Shown here in pieces: positions 36,118-44,881 of a DNA stretch of 64,000 bases. Source of the stretch: Paraburkholderia edwinii (lineage in GTDB: Bacteria; Pseudomonadota; Gammaproteobacteria; Burkholderiales; Burkholderiaceae); contig NZ_CP080096.1 in NCBI RefSeq assembly GCF_019428685.1, forward strand, positions 1,922,001 to 1,986,000, written 5' to 3'. The notes below the pieces were generated by a model. That model did no database searches, had not been told where the DNA came from, and worked only from the letters and a program-made list of their open reading frames with translations. The translations under genes and the position numbers were made by a program. Position 1 is the first letter of the stretch; every line of letters starts with the position of its first letter.

Positions 36118-36621
36118 ATGGCCGAACTGACGCCGCAAGAGCGTTTGCAGCCCTCGCTGCTCGACCGCCTCACGGACCTCGCGCCGGTGCGGCGTGAGGA
36201 AAGCCGCGAGCAGCGCGTCATTACCGCGGCGCGCCTGCGCGAATGCGTGACGCGCGACATCGCGTGGCTGCTCAACTGCACGCGTCACTGGAGCAGCGAG
36301 GAATTGATGGACTGTGCGGAGGTCGATCGCTCCGTGCTGAATTTCGGCATTCCCGATCTCGCCGGCACTGCGCTGTCCGGCGTGAATGCGGAGGACCTGG
36401 AAAATCGCATACGCGTCGCACTGCTGCATTTCGAGCCGCGCCTCATTGCAAGCACCGTACAGGTCACCGTGAACGTGGACGAAAGCCGTATGGACAACCG
36501 CTCGCTTTCTTTCAGGATCGAAGCGGAGATGTGGGCGCAGCCGATGCCGCTTGCGCTCTATCTGCGCACCGACCTCGACCTGGAAACCGGCGAGTTCCGC
36601 ATCGTACAGAACGCCGGTTGA
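36118..36621 (+). CDS. tssE: T6SS baseplate subunit TssE
   Basis: 167 residues, phage gp25/lysozyme-like baseplate protein. It sits at the sheath base and couples baseplate and sheath. Family features: QPSLLDRLTDL at the N-terminus, CVTRDIAWLLNC, and VLNFGIPDLAGTALSG with the conserved NFG segment, then FEPRLIASTVQVTV and the RIEAEMWAQP strand. It follows tagJ by 14 bases and leads into tssF 5 bases later. Confidence 0.93.
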   Translation: MAELTPQERLQPSLLDRLTDLAPVRREESREQRVITAARLRECVTRDIAWLLNCTRHWSSEELMDCAEVDRSVLNFGIPDLAGTALSGVNAEDLENRIRVALLHFEPRLIASTVQVTVNVDESRMDNRSLSFRIEAEMWAQPMPLALYLRTDLDLETGEFRIVQNAG

Positions 36622-36626
36622 CCAGC

Positions 36627-38513
36627 ATGGACCCACGTCTTCTGCGTTATTACAACCGCGAACTGCAGCATGTCCGCGAGATGGGTGCCGAGTTTGCGCG
36701 CGAGTATCCGAAGATCGCCGGCCGTCTCGGCATGGAGGGCTTCGAATGCGCGGACCCCTATGTCGAGCGTCTGCTCGAAGGCTTCGCGTTTCTCGCCGCG
36801 CGCGTGCAGTTGAAGCTCGACGCGCAGTTCCCTGTGTTCACCCAGCATCTGCTGGAAATGGTCTATCCGCATTACCTCGCGCCGATTCCGTCGATGGCGG
36901 TCGTGCAGATGCGCCCCGACACGTCCGAGGACCTGCCGCCCGCCGGCTATCCGGTCGCGCGGCATACGGTGATGCGCAGCCTGACCGGCGCGGGCGAGCG
37001 CACGCCGTGCGAATACCGCAGCGCACATGAGGTCGTGTTGTGGCCGCTCGAATTGGCCGGCGCGCGCTATTTCGACACGCCCGCCGCGCTGTCCGCGGCC
37101 GGCCTCGTCGCGCCACGCGGACGTACCGTGCGCGCCGGCGTACAACTGAAGTTCAGGACCGTCGCCGGCGTGCAGGCCAAAATGCTTACGCTCGACCAGT
37201 TGCCTGTGTATATCGCCGGCGCCGACGAATTGCCGAAGCTGCTCTACGAGCAACTGCTCGCTAACTGCGCCGGCTTTACGGTGCGCACGACGGCGCAGGA
37301 CGGCACGCTCGTTGAAGAGCATCGTGAAGCCGCGGCGCTCATGCCGAAGGGTTTTGCCGAAGAAGAGGCCTTGCTGCCCTACGGCAGCCGGTCTTTTAGC
37401 GGTTACCGCCTGCTGCAGGAGTATTTCGCCTGCCCCGAGCGTTTTCTCTTTGTCGAATTCACCGGCTTGCGCACGCTGCTCGCGCGCGCCGCGGGCAACG
37501 AATTCGACATCGTCGTGTGGCTCGACCGCAGCGTCCCGCGCTTGCACAACGCGGTGGACGAAAGCAACTTCCGCCTCTTTTGCACGCCGGCGATTAATCT
37601 GTTCGAGCGCCGCTCAGACCGCATCCATCTGCAGCAAGGCAGGACCGAATACCACGTAATCGGCGACCGCACACGGCCGATGGATTTCGAGGTGCACAGC
37701 GTGCACGACGTGCAGGGCTTTGGCGACCGTCAGGAACCCGAACAGGCGTTTCTGCCTTTCTACGGCGGTAACGAACGCACATGGCACAGCGCGCATGGCG
37801 CGTACTACACGTTGCGCCGCGAGCCGCGCTTGCTGTCGGGCCGTCAGAAGCAGAACGGCGCGCGTTCGAGCTACGTGGGCAGCGAAATTTTTATCGCGCT
37901 TGTCGACGCGAATGACGCGCCGTACCCGACGTCACTGCGCCAGGTCGGACTGCGCCTGCTCTGCACGAACCGCGACTTGCCGCTGCATATGCCGGTGGGC
38001 CGCTCCTACACCGACTTCACGCTCGATACCGACGCGCCGGTCGCGTCGATCCGCTGCGTCGCGGGGCCGACCAAGCCGCGTGCGTCGACCGCGACCGGCG
38101 AGACCGCATGGCGGCTCGTCAGCCATCTGCAGCTGAACTATCTGTCGCTGCTCGACGAGGAAGGCGAACGCGGCGCGGCCGCACTGCGCGAGATGCTGAC
38201 GCTCTATTGCGACGCCTACGATGCTTCCGCGCGCCGTCAGATCGAGGGCATCAAACACGTGGCCGCGCGGCCTGCCACACGCCGCGTGCCCGTGCCGGGT
38301 CCGATCACATACGGCCGCGGCCTCGAAATCACGCTGACCTGCGACGAGACCGCGTTCGAAGGCACCGGCGCGTTCTTGCTCGCTTCGGTGATGCAGCACT
38401 TCTTCGCGAGCTATGTATCGCTGAATTCCTTTACCGAGACCGTGCTGCGCACGCTCGAACGCAACGAGGTGGCGCGATGGACCGCCAGGCCCGGCAAACG
38501 TCCGATTCTGTAG
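36627..38513 (+). CDS. tssF: T6SS baseplate subunit TssF
   Basis: 628 residues, wedge protein of the baseplate, forming a complex with TssG and TssK. The N-terminal signature is exact: MDPRLLRYYNRELQHVREMGAEFAREYPKIAGRL-type opening, then DPYVERLLEGFAFLAARVQLKLD and QHLLEMVYPHYLAPIPSM. C-terminal LNSFTETVLRTLERNEVARW is conserved. I chose the ATG five bases after the tssE stop; a longer frame runs inside tssE and is spurious. The end overlaps tssG by 37 bases. Confidence 0.94.
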   Translation: MDPRLLRYYNRELQHVREMGAEFAREYPKIAGRLGMEGFECADPYVERLLEGFAFLAARVQLKLDAQFPVFTQHLLEMVYPHYLAPIPSMAVVQMRPDTSEDLPPAGYPVARHTVMRSLTGAGERTPCEYRSAHEVVLWPLELAGARYFDTPAALSAAGLVAPRGRTVRAGVQLKFRTVAGVQAKMLTLDQLPVYIAGADELPKLLYEQLLANCAGFTVRTTAQDGTLVEEHREAAALMPKGFAEEEALLPYGSRSFSGYRLLQEYFACPERFLFVEFTGLRTLLARAAGNEFDIVVWLDRSVPRLHNAVDESNFRLFCTPAINLFERRSDRIHLQQGRTEYHVIGDRTRPMDFEVHSVHDVQGFGDRQEPEQAFLPFYGGNERTWHSAHGAYYTLRREPRLLSGRQKQNGARSSYVGSEIFIALVDANDAPYPTSLRQVGLRLLCTNRDLPLHMPVGRSYTDFTLDTDAPVASIRCVAGPTKPRASTATGETAWRLVSHLQLNYLSLLDEEGERGAAALREMLTLYCDAYDASARRQIEGIKHVAARPATRRVPVPGPITYGRGLEITLTCDETAFEGTGAFLLASVMQHFFASYVSLNSFTETVLRTLERNEVARWTARPGKRPIL

Positions 38514-39493
38514 CGCTCGAGGAAGCGCTGCGCGCGCGGCCGCAAGACTTCGAGTTTTTCGAAGCGATGCGGCGCTTCGAATGCGTATACCCGCAACATC
38601 CGCGTTTCGCGCATTCGACGAAGCCCGCGGACGACCCAGTTCGGCTTGCGCATGCGGCGACGCTGGAATTCCCGGCGAGCAGCATCGACCGTTTCGAGCC
38701 GCGCGACAGCGACGGGCCGGCACGGCTTTACGGGCTTTTTCTGGGGGTGTTCGGACCGAACGGGCCATTGCCGCTGCACCTGACCGAATACGCGGCGGAC
38801 CGGGCGCGGCATGCAGCGGACTCGACCTTCGTCGCATTCGCGGACATCTTTCATCACCGGATGCTGAGTCTCTTTTATCGCGCGTGGGCCGACTCGCAGC
38901 CGACCGTACAGATGGACCGTCCGGACGAAGACCGGTTTCAGACCTATGTCGGCGCGTTGATCGGCATGGCCACCGCGCACCTCGACCGGCGCGACGCGCT
39001 GCCGGACCGCTACAAGCGTTTCTTCGCGGGCCGGCTCGTATCACAGGCGCGCAATGCCGAGGGACTGCAGAAACTGCTCGAGGAGTACTTCGGCGTGCCG
39101 GTGCGCGTGATCGAATTCGTCGCCGAGTGGATGCGTCTGCCGCAAGACGCGCATCTGCGCATGGGCGTGTCGATGGCGGGTCTCGGCAGCACCGCCGTGC
39201 TCGGCACGCATGTGCATGGCGCGCAGCAGCGCTTCAGACTGCGCGTCGGGCCGCTTTCGCGCGGCGAGTTCAACGGCTTTCTGCCGGGCGGCAGCTCGCT
39301 GAAGCAGCTCATCGCCGCAGTGAAGCTTTACGTGGGCGAGGAAAAGGGCTGGGACCTGCAGCTCGTTCTAAAGAAGGAAGAGGTGCCGCTCACGCAGTTG
39401 GGCAAGGCGGGTCGCATGGGATTCAACACGTGGATGGGCCACTACGCGAAAAAGACGCACGCGGACGAGGTGATATTGAAGCCCGTCGACTAG
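38477..39493 (+). CDS. tssG: T6SS baseplate subunit TssG
   Basis: 338 residues. Start MDRQARQTS lies inside the tssF 3' end. Family blocks: DFEFFEAMRRFECVYP, VRLAHAATLEFPASSIDRF, LYGLFLGVFGPNGPLPLHLTEY, then DIFHHRMLSLFYRAWADSQP and the C-terminal LGKAGRMGFNTWMGH. TssG is the core around which TssF dimers and TssK assemble in the baseplate wedge. Confidence 0.94.
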   Translation: MDRQARQTSDSVALEEALRARPQDFEFFEAMRRFECVYPQHPRFAHSTKPADDPVRLAHAATLEFPASSIDRFEPRDSDGPARLYGLFLGVFGPNGPLPLHLTEYAADRARHAADSTFVAFADIFHHRMLSLFYRAWADSQPTVQMDRPDEDRFQTYVGALIGMATAHLDRRDALPDRYKRFFAGRLVSQARNAEGLQKLLEEYFGVPVRVIEFVAEWMRLPQDAHLRMGVSMAGLGSTAVLGTHVHGAQQRFRLRVGPLSRGEFNGFLPGGSSLKQLIAAVKLYVGEEKGWDLQLVLKKEEVPLTQLGKAGRMGFNTWMGHYAKKTHADEVILKPVD

Positions 39494-39571
39494 CGGTTGC
39501 GGCCGTTTCGATCTTTCCGTTCCAACCGGGTGGCCGCTCAACGGCCGCTCCAGACGTCACAGGACAAAACC

Positions 39572-42307
39572 ATGGCCGAAATCGGTCGAAGCGCGTTGTT
39601 CGGCAAGCTCAATGCGCTTGCTTACCGCGGCATCGAAAGCGCCACCGTATTCTGCAAGCTGCGCGGCAACCCGTATGTCGAACTCGCGCACTGGATCCAT
39701 CAGATTCTGCAGCTGCAAGACTCCGACTTGCATCGCATCGTCCGGCACTTCGACGTGAATCCGTCGACGCTCGCGCGCGACATCACCGAATCGCTCGACC
39801 GGCTGCCGCGCGGCTCGAACACGATCTCCGATCTGTCGGGCGACGTCGAGGAAGCGGTCGAGCGCGGCTGGGTGTTCGCGACGCTGATGTTCGGCGAGGC
39901 GCAGGTGCGCACCGGCTATCTGATCGTCGGTTTGCTGCGTACGCGGCACTTGCGCAATGCGCTCCATGCGGTTTCCGCCGAGTTTACGAAGCTGAAGCCC
40001 GAGACGCTGGCCGACGACTTCGCCGCGATCGTCGCCGGTTCTCCGGAAGACAATCAGCGTGCGACCGACGGTTTCGCGTTCGGCGGCGCACAGCCCGGTG
40101 AGGCGAGCGGCGCGCTCGCACCCGCGCAGATGGGCAAGCAGCAGGCGCTGCAGCAGTTCACCATCGACCTCACCGCGCAGGCGCGCGACGGCAAGATCGA
40201 CCCGATCGTCGGCCGCGACGAGGAGATCCGGCAGGTCGTCGATATCCTGATGCGGCGCAGACAGAACAATCCGATGCTGGTCGGCGAGGCGGGCGTCGGC
40301 AAGACCGCGGTGGTCGAAGGCTTTGCGCTGCGCATCGCGCACGGCGATGTGCCGCCGCCGCTCAAGGACGTACAGGTGCGCACGCTCGACGTCGGCCTGC
40401 TGCAGGCCGGCGCAAGCATGAAGGGCGAATTCGAGAACCGCTTGCGTCAGGTGATCGACGAAGTGCAGGCGTCGGTCAAGCCGGTGATTCTTTTTATCGA
40501 CGAAGCCCATACGCTCGTCGGCGCGGGCGGCAACGCGGGCACCGGCGATGCGGCGAACCTGCTCAAGCCCGCGCTCGCGCGCGGCAACCTGCGTACGATC
40601 GGCGCGACCACGTGGGCCGAGTACAAGAAACACATCGAGAAAGACCCGGCGCTCACGCGCCGCTTTCAGACCGTGCAGGTCGACGAGCCGAGCGAGGAAA
40701 AGAGCATCCTGATGATGCGCGGCGTCGCGAACGTGATGGAGCAGCATCATCGCGTGCAGATTCTCGACGAAGCGCTGGAGGCCGCGGTGAAGCTGTCGCA
40801 CCGCTATATTCCTGCGCGCCAGCTGCCCGACAAGGCAGTGAGCCTGCTCGATACCGCCTGTGCGCGCGTTGCGGTGAGCCAGCACGCGGTGCCCGCGGAA
40901 GTCGACGACACGCGCAAGCGCATCGACGCGTTGCAAACGGAACTCGCCATCATCGAGCGCGAGAAGCGCGTCGGCGTCGAGGTTACCGAGCGCGAGGCGG
41001 CGGCCGACGAAAAACTTGCCGCGCAACAATTGCGCCTGCAAAGGCTCGATGCGGCGTGGGCCGAAGAGAAGACGCTCGTCGAACGGATTCTCGCGCTGCG
41101 CGCACAGTTGAGGGACGACGGCGAAGCGCTTGACGGCGACGGCGCTGCGCCCGCCGCGCAGGACTCCGCGAAGGACGCCGCGCGGGAGTCCGATGAGGCC
41201 GCACGAGCGGCTGCACTCGCCGAACTCAAGGATCTGCAGGCGAAGCTCGCCGACCTGCAAGGCGAGACACCGCTGATTCTACCGAGCGTCGACTACCAGG
41301 CCGTCGCTTCCGTGGTCGCCGACTGGACCGGCATCCCGGTGGGCCGCATGTTGCGCCGCGAACTCGAAACCGTGATGAATCTCGCGAGCCTGCTTGCGCA
41401 ACGCGTGATCGGCCAGGACCACGCGATGGAGACGATCGCGAAGCGCGTGCAGACCTCGCGCGCCGGGCTCGACCATCCGCACAAGCCGATCGGCGTGTTT
41501 CTGCTGGCGGGCACGTCGGGCGTCGGCAAGACCGAAACGGCGCTCGCGCTTGCGGAGGCACTGTATGGCGGCGAACACAATCTGATCACGATCAACATGA
41601 GCGAATACCAGGAAGCGCATACGGTGTCGACGCTCAAGGGCGCGCCGCCCGGCTACGTCGGCTATGGCGAAGGCGGCGTGCTGACCGAAGCGGTGCGTCG
41701 CAAGCCCTATTCGGTAGTGCTGCTCGACGAAGTCGAAAAGGCGCACCCCGATGTGCACGAACTCTTTTTCCAGGTGTTCGACAAGGGCGTGATGGAAGAC
41801 GGCGAGGGCCGCACGATCGACTTCAGAAACACGCTGATTCTGCTCACGACCAACGCCGGCACCGAACTGATTGCGGGGCTATGCAAGGATCCGGACCTCA
41901 TGCCTACCGCCGACGGGATGGCAAAAGCGCTGCGCGAGCCCTTGCTCAAGGTGTTTCCGCCGGCGCTGCTCGGGCGGCTTGTGGCGATTCCGTATTACCC
42001 GCTCAGCGATGCGATGCTCGGCAAGATCGTCGTCCTGCAACTCGATCGCATCAAGCAGCGCATCGAAGAACGCTATCGCCTTCCGTTCGCCTACGACGAA
42101 GAGACAGTGCAGCTCGTGGTGAGTCGCTGCACCGAAAGCGAATCGGGCGGCCGCATGATCGATGCGATTCTGACCAACACGATGCTGCCCGAGATCAGCC
42201 GCGAATTTCTTGCACGGACGATGCGCGGCGAAGCGATCGCACGCGTCGAAGTCAGCGTGGCCGATGGTGATTTCGCTTATCGATTTGGCGAAGACACCGA
42301 GGAATAG
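39572..42307 (+). CDS. tssH: T6SS AAA+ disassembly ATPase ClpV (TssH)
   Basis: 911 residues. ClpB-like double AAA+ unfoldase that recycles contracted sheaths. N-terminal domain (1-150) with MFGEAQVRTGYLIVGLL; first Walker A GEAGVGKTA near 240 and Walker B FIDEAH near 310; an Ala/Glu-rich middle coiled-coil (IIEREKRVGVEVTEREAAADEKL); second Walker A GTSGVGKTE near 648 and Walker B LLDEVEKAHPDV near 722. The ClpV-type C-terminus EISREFLARTM ends it. I picked the ATG at MAEIGRSALF, where the ClpV domain starts. Confidence 0.95.
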   Translation: MAEIGRSALFGKLNALAYRGIESATVFCKLRGNPYVELAHWIHQILQLQDSDLHRIVRHFDVNPSTLARDITESLDRLPRGSNTISDLSGDVEEAVERGWVFATLMFGEAQVRTGYLIVGLLRTRHLRNALHAVSAEFTKLKPETLADDFAAIVAGSPEDNQRATDGFAFGGAQPGEASGALAPAQMGKQQALQQFTIDLTAQARDGKIDPIVGRDEEIRQVVDILMRRRQNNPMLVGEAGVGKTAVVEGFALRIAHGDVPPPLKDVQVRTLDVGLLQAGASMKGEFENRLRQVIDEVQASVKPVILFIDEAHTLVGAGGNAGTGDAANLLKPALARGNLRTIGATTWAEYKKHIEKDPALTRRFQTVQVDEPSEEKSILMMRGVANVMEQHHRVQILDEALEAAVKLSHRYIPARQLPDKAVSLLDTACARVAVSQHAVPAEVDDTRKRIDALQTELAIIEREKRVGVEVTEREAAADEKLAAQQLRLQRLDAAWAEEKTLVERILALRAQLRDDGEALDGDGAAPAAQDSAKDAARESDEAARAAALAELKDLQAKLADLQGETPLILPSVDYQAVASVVADWTGIPVGRMLRRELETVMNLASLLAQRVIGQDHAMETIAKRVQTSRAGLDHPHKPIGVFLLAGTSGVGKTETALALAEALYGGEHNLITINMSEYQEAHTVSTLKGAPPGYVGYGEGGVLTEAVRRKPYSVVLLDEVEKAHPDVHELFFQVFDKGVMEDGEGRTIDFRNTLILLTTNAGTELIAGLCKDPDLMPTADGMAKALREPLLKVFPPALLGRLVAIPYYPLSDAMLGKIVVLQLDRIKQRIEERYRLPFAYDEETVQLVVSRCTESESGGRMIDAILTNTMLPEISREFLARTMRGEAIARVEVSVADGDFAYRFGEDTEE

Positions 42308-42396
42308 AACCGTCGGGCCGGCTGTTGTTCTCAGCGTGAGACGAAGCATTGCAAGCAGCATCGCAACTTCCTCCCGACCGACCTTTTCCTATTCCG

Positions 42397-44310
42397 ATGC
42401 CACGCACAACCACTCTGACGTCCGCGCTCGGCGGCACGCTGCTCTTCGCGAACATGATGGCGAAGGAGCAACTGGGCCGGCTGTTCTCATACCAGTTGCA
42501 AGCGGTCAGCAAGAACGCGGAGATCGATCTGCGCGCGCTGCTCGGCACGCCGATGACGGCGAAGTACGTGAGCCCGCAAGGCTTTACGCGCTACTTCAAC
42601 GGCATCGTCTGCGAAGGCGAACAAAGCGGTTTCGTCAGTATCGAGAACGTGCGCTATGCGCTGTACGCGTTCACGCTCGTGCCCAAGCCGTGGCTGCTCA
42701 CCCGTCGGCGCGACTGCCGCATCTACCGGAACCTGAGCGTGCCGCAAATCGTGAGCCAGGTGCTCCATGAAATCGGCTATGGCGATCTGAAGCAGAGCCT
42801 CACCGGAAACTATCCGGCGCGCGAGTACTGCGTGCAGTACCGCGAAAGCGACTTCGACTTTATCAGCCGGCTGATGGAGCAGGAAGGCATCTACTACTTT
42901 TTCACGCACACGGAGCACGCACACACCATGGTGCTCGCGGATTCGCTGGGCGCGCATGCCGCGGTGCCGACCTTCGAGCAGATTACGTATGCGCCGCCGA
43001 TCGCGCACGGCAACCGGACGATCGTATCGGTCGGCGACTGGCGCATGGAGCACACGACAAACACCACGAAGGTGCAACTCGACGACTACGACTACCTGAA
43101 GCCGAAAGCCTCGTTGCTCGCCACCGGAGAAGTGACCGACACGACCGATGTGCACAGGATCGACGGCCTCGATATCTACGACTACGCATACGGCGCATCC
43201 GGATACAACCAGCAGATATCGGAAGGGCAGCGTTGGGCGCGCGTGCGTGCGGATGCGCTGAACGTCCCGCAAGCCATATCGACCGGCAACACGAACGCGT
43301 GCGGGCTCGCGACCGGCGCGCTCTTCACGCTCAAGGATTTTCCGCTGGCGCATGCGAACCAGGAATACCTTGTCGTCGAAACCGACATCCGGGTGTTCGA
43401 GCCCGACTACGTGTCGGGCGACGGCGATGCCGAGGCGCCGTTCCAGTGCGACTTCAAGGCGATCCGCAGCAAGCAGCCGTTCCGCACGATGCCCACCACA
43501 CCACGCCCCACGATTGCGGGCCTGCAAACCGCCGTCGTATACGGCGACACGCCCGAAGACATCGCCGTCGACAAATACGGCCGTGTACAGGTCACATTTT
43601 TCTGGAGTCAGCCGGGCCGACCGAATGCGCAGAACTCCTGTCCGGTGCGCGTCGCGCAGATGTGGGCCGGCAAGCGCTGGGGCGCGCAGTTTCTGCCGCG
43701 CGTGGGCCAGGAAGTAGTCGTGAGTTTTCTCGACGGCGACCCGGACCGGCCGCTGATTATCGGCAGCGTCTACAACGCCGACAACATGCCGCCGTACAGC
43801 CTGCCCGACAGCAAGACACAAAGCGGCGTGAAAAGCCGCAGTCTGCAGGGTGGTCCCGAACAGGCCAACGAGGTCCGCTTCGAAGACAAACCCGGTGCCG
43901 AGCAGTTGCTGATCCACGCGCAAAAAGATCTGCGCGAGGAGGCGGAGAACGATCACGACGTCGACGTGACGCGTAACTACACGCTCACTGCCGGCGAGCA
44001 GATCGAACTTGTCGCGGGCCTCGCGAGCATCGTGCTGAAAAGCACCGGCGAGATCGAGATCAAAGGCACGAGCCTTGAAATCGAGGGCCTGCTCGATGTT
44101 GCGCTCAAGGCCGGACTGTCGATGGAGCTCGGCGCGAAGGGCAAGCTCAGCGTGGGCGCGCTCGGTGCGATGGAGATCGTGTCGGGACTCGAGATGCAGG
44201 TGCAATCGCAGGCATTGACGCTGGCGGGCACGCTGAGCGCGTTGCTGACCGGCATGGCGATGCTGATGCCCGGTCCGGTGCCGCCGATGCCGGTGCCGGG
44301 CGTCGCGTAG
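42397..44310 (+). CDS. vgrG: T6SS spike protein VgrG (TssI)
   Basis: 637 residues. Trimeric tip of the Hcp tube. The gp27-like part includes SEGFTRYFNGIVCEGEQSG-like blocks, DCRIYRNLSVPQIVSQVLHEIG and YCVQYRESDFDFISRLMEQEGIYYFF; the gp5-like OB fold has KYGRVQVTFFW, CPVRVAQMWAGKRWGAQFLPRVGQEVVVSFLDGDPDRPLIIGSVYN. The C-terminus is the plain Gly/Leu-rich beta-helix ending PVPPMPVPGVA, without any enzymatic extension. I start at MPRTTTLT; a TTG 16 codons upstream is possible. No PAAR gene follows. Confidence 0.93.
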   Translation: MPRTTTLTSALGGTLLFANMMAKEQLGRLFSYQLQAVSKNAEIDLRALLGTPMTAKYVSPQGFTRYFNGIVCEGEQSGFVSIENVRYALYAFTLVPKPWLLTRRRDCRIYRNLSVPQIVSQVLHEIGYGDLKQSLTGNYPAREYCVQYRESDFDFISRLMEQEGIYYFFTHTEHAHTMVLADSLGAHAAVPTFEQITYAPPIAHGNRTIVSVGDWRMEHTTNTTKVQLDDYDYLKPKASLLATGEVTDTTDVHRIDGLDIYDYAYGASGYNQQISEGQRWARVRADALNVPQAISTGNTNACGLATGALFTLKDFPLAHANQEYLVVETDIRVFEPDYVSGDGDAEAPFQCDFKAIRSKQPFRTMPTTPRPTIAGLQTAVVYGDTPEDIAVDKYGRVQVTFFWSQPGRPNAQNSCPVRVAQMWAGKRWGAQFLPRVGQEVVVSFLDGDPDRPLIIGSVYNADNMPPYSLPDSKTQSGVKSRSLQGGPEQANEVRFEDKPGAEQLLIHAQKDLREEAENDHDVDVTRNYTLTAGEQIELVAGLASIVLKSTGEIEIKGTSLEIEGLLDVALKAGLSMELGAKGKLSVGALGAMEIVSGLEMQVQSQALTLAGTLSALLTGMAMLMPGPVPPMPVPGVA

Positions 44311-44320
44311 GAGGCAAGCC

Positions 44321-44881
44321 TTGGACACGATCGTCGAAGCCGCCCGCGAGATGCAGTTGTCGGATGCCGCGCACCGCGTGCTGGATGCGTTGAAGCCTGA
44401 GCGCGCACCGCGCGACGCGGTGCAGGCGCTGCTCGACGCCAATCTCGCCGAAGACGCGCTCGCGCTGCTGGCGCGCCTGCTGCCGCGGCGCTACGCGGTG
44501 GCCTGGCTGTGCCAGTGCGCGCGCGCCGAAGCGCTCGACGAAACCGATCGTGCCGGCGTCGCGCTCGCGGAACAGTGGGTGCGCGAGCCGGACGACGCGC
44601 GCCGCCGCGACGCGCTCGCGTTCGCGAGAGCGCAGCGCTTCGGTAACGCCGGCGCATGGGCCGCGGCCGCAGCGGGCTGGTCCGGCGGCGACCTCGCGCC
44701 GCCGGGCAGCGATACGCCTGCGCCGCCGGCCGGCTTTATGACGGCGCGCGCCGCGGCGCTTGCCATCACCTATCTTGCCGCGCGCGTGACGACGCAATTC
44801 GCCGAGCGCCGCGCCGGCTTCGTGCGAGGCGCGCTGGGTTTGCTCGGCACGCCCGGCGCAATGGACGGAGAGAGGACATGA
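44321..44881 (+). CDS. T6SS-linked conserved protein (unnamed family)
   Basis: 186 residues from a TTG start preceded by AGGAGGC. Mostly helical and Ala/Arg-rich (DAAHRVLDALKPERAPRDAVQALLDANLAEDALALLARLL and YAVAWLCQCARAE), then a Gly/Pro-rich loop and a final helix. Short proteins of this kind between vgrG and the FHA gene occur in other proteobacterial T6SS loci, but I do not know a tested role. It overlaps the FHA gene by 4 bases. Confidence 0.7.
   Translation: MDTIVEAAREMQLSDAAHRVLDALKPERAPRDAVQALLDANLAEDALALLARLLPRRYAVAWLCQCARAEALDETDRAGVALAEQWVREPDDARRRDALAFARAQRFGNAGAWAAAAAGWSGGDLAPPGSDTPAPPAGFMTARAAALAITYLAARVTTQFAERRAGFVRGALGLLGTPGAMDGERT

Noticed and set aside
42397..44310. VgrG as an evolved effector spike
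   Set aside because: The C-terminus ends in plain beta-helix sequence with no extra domain.
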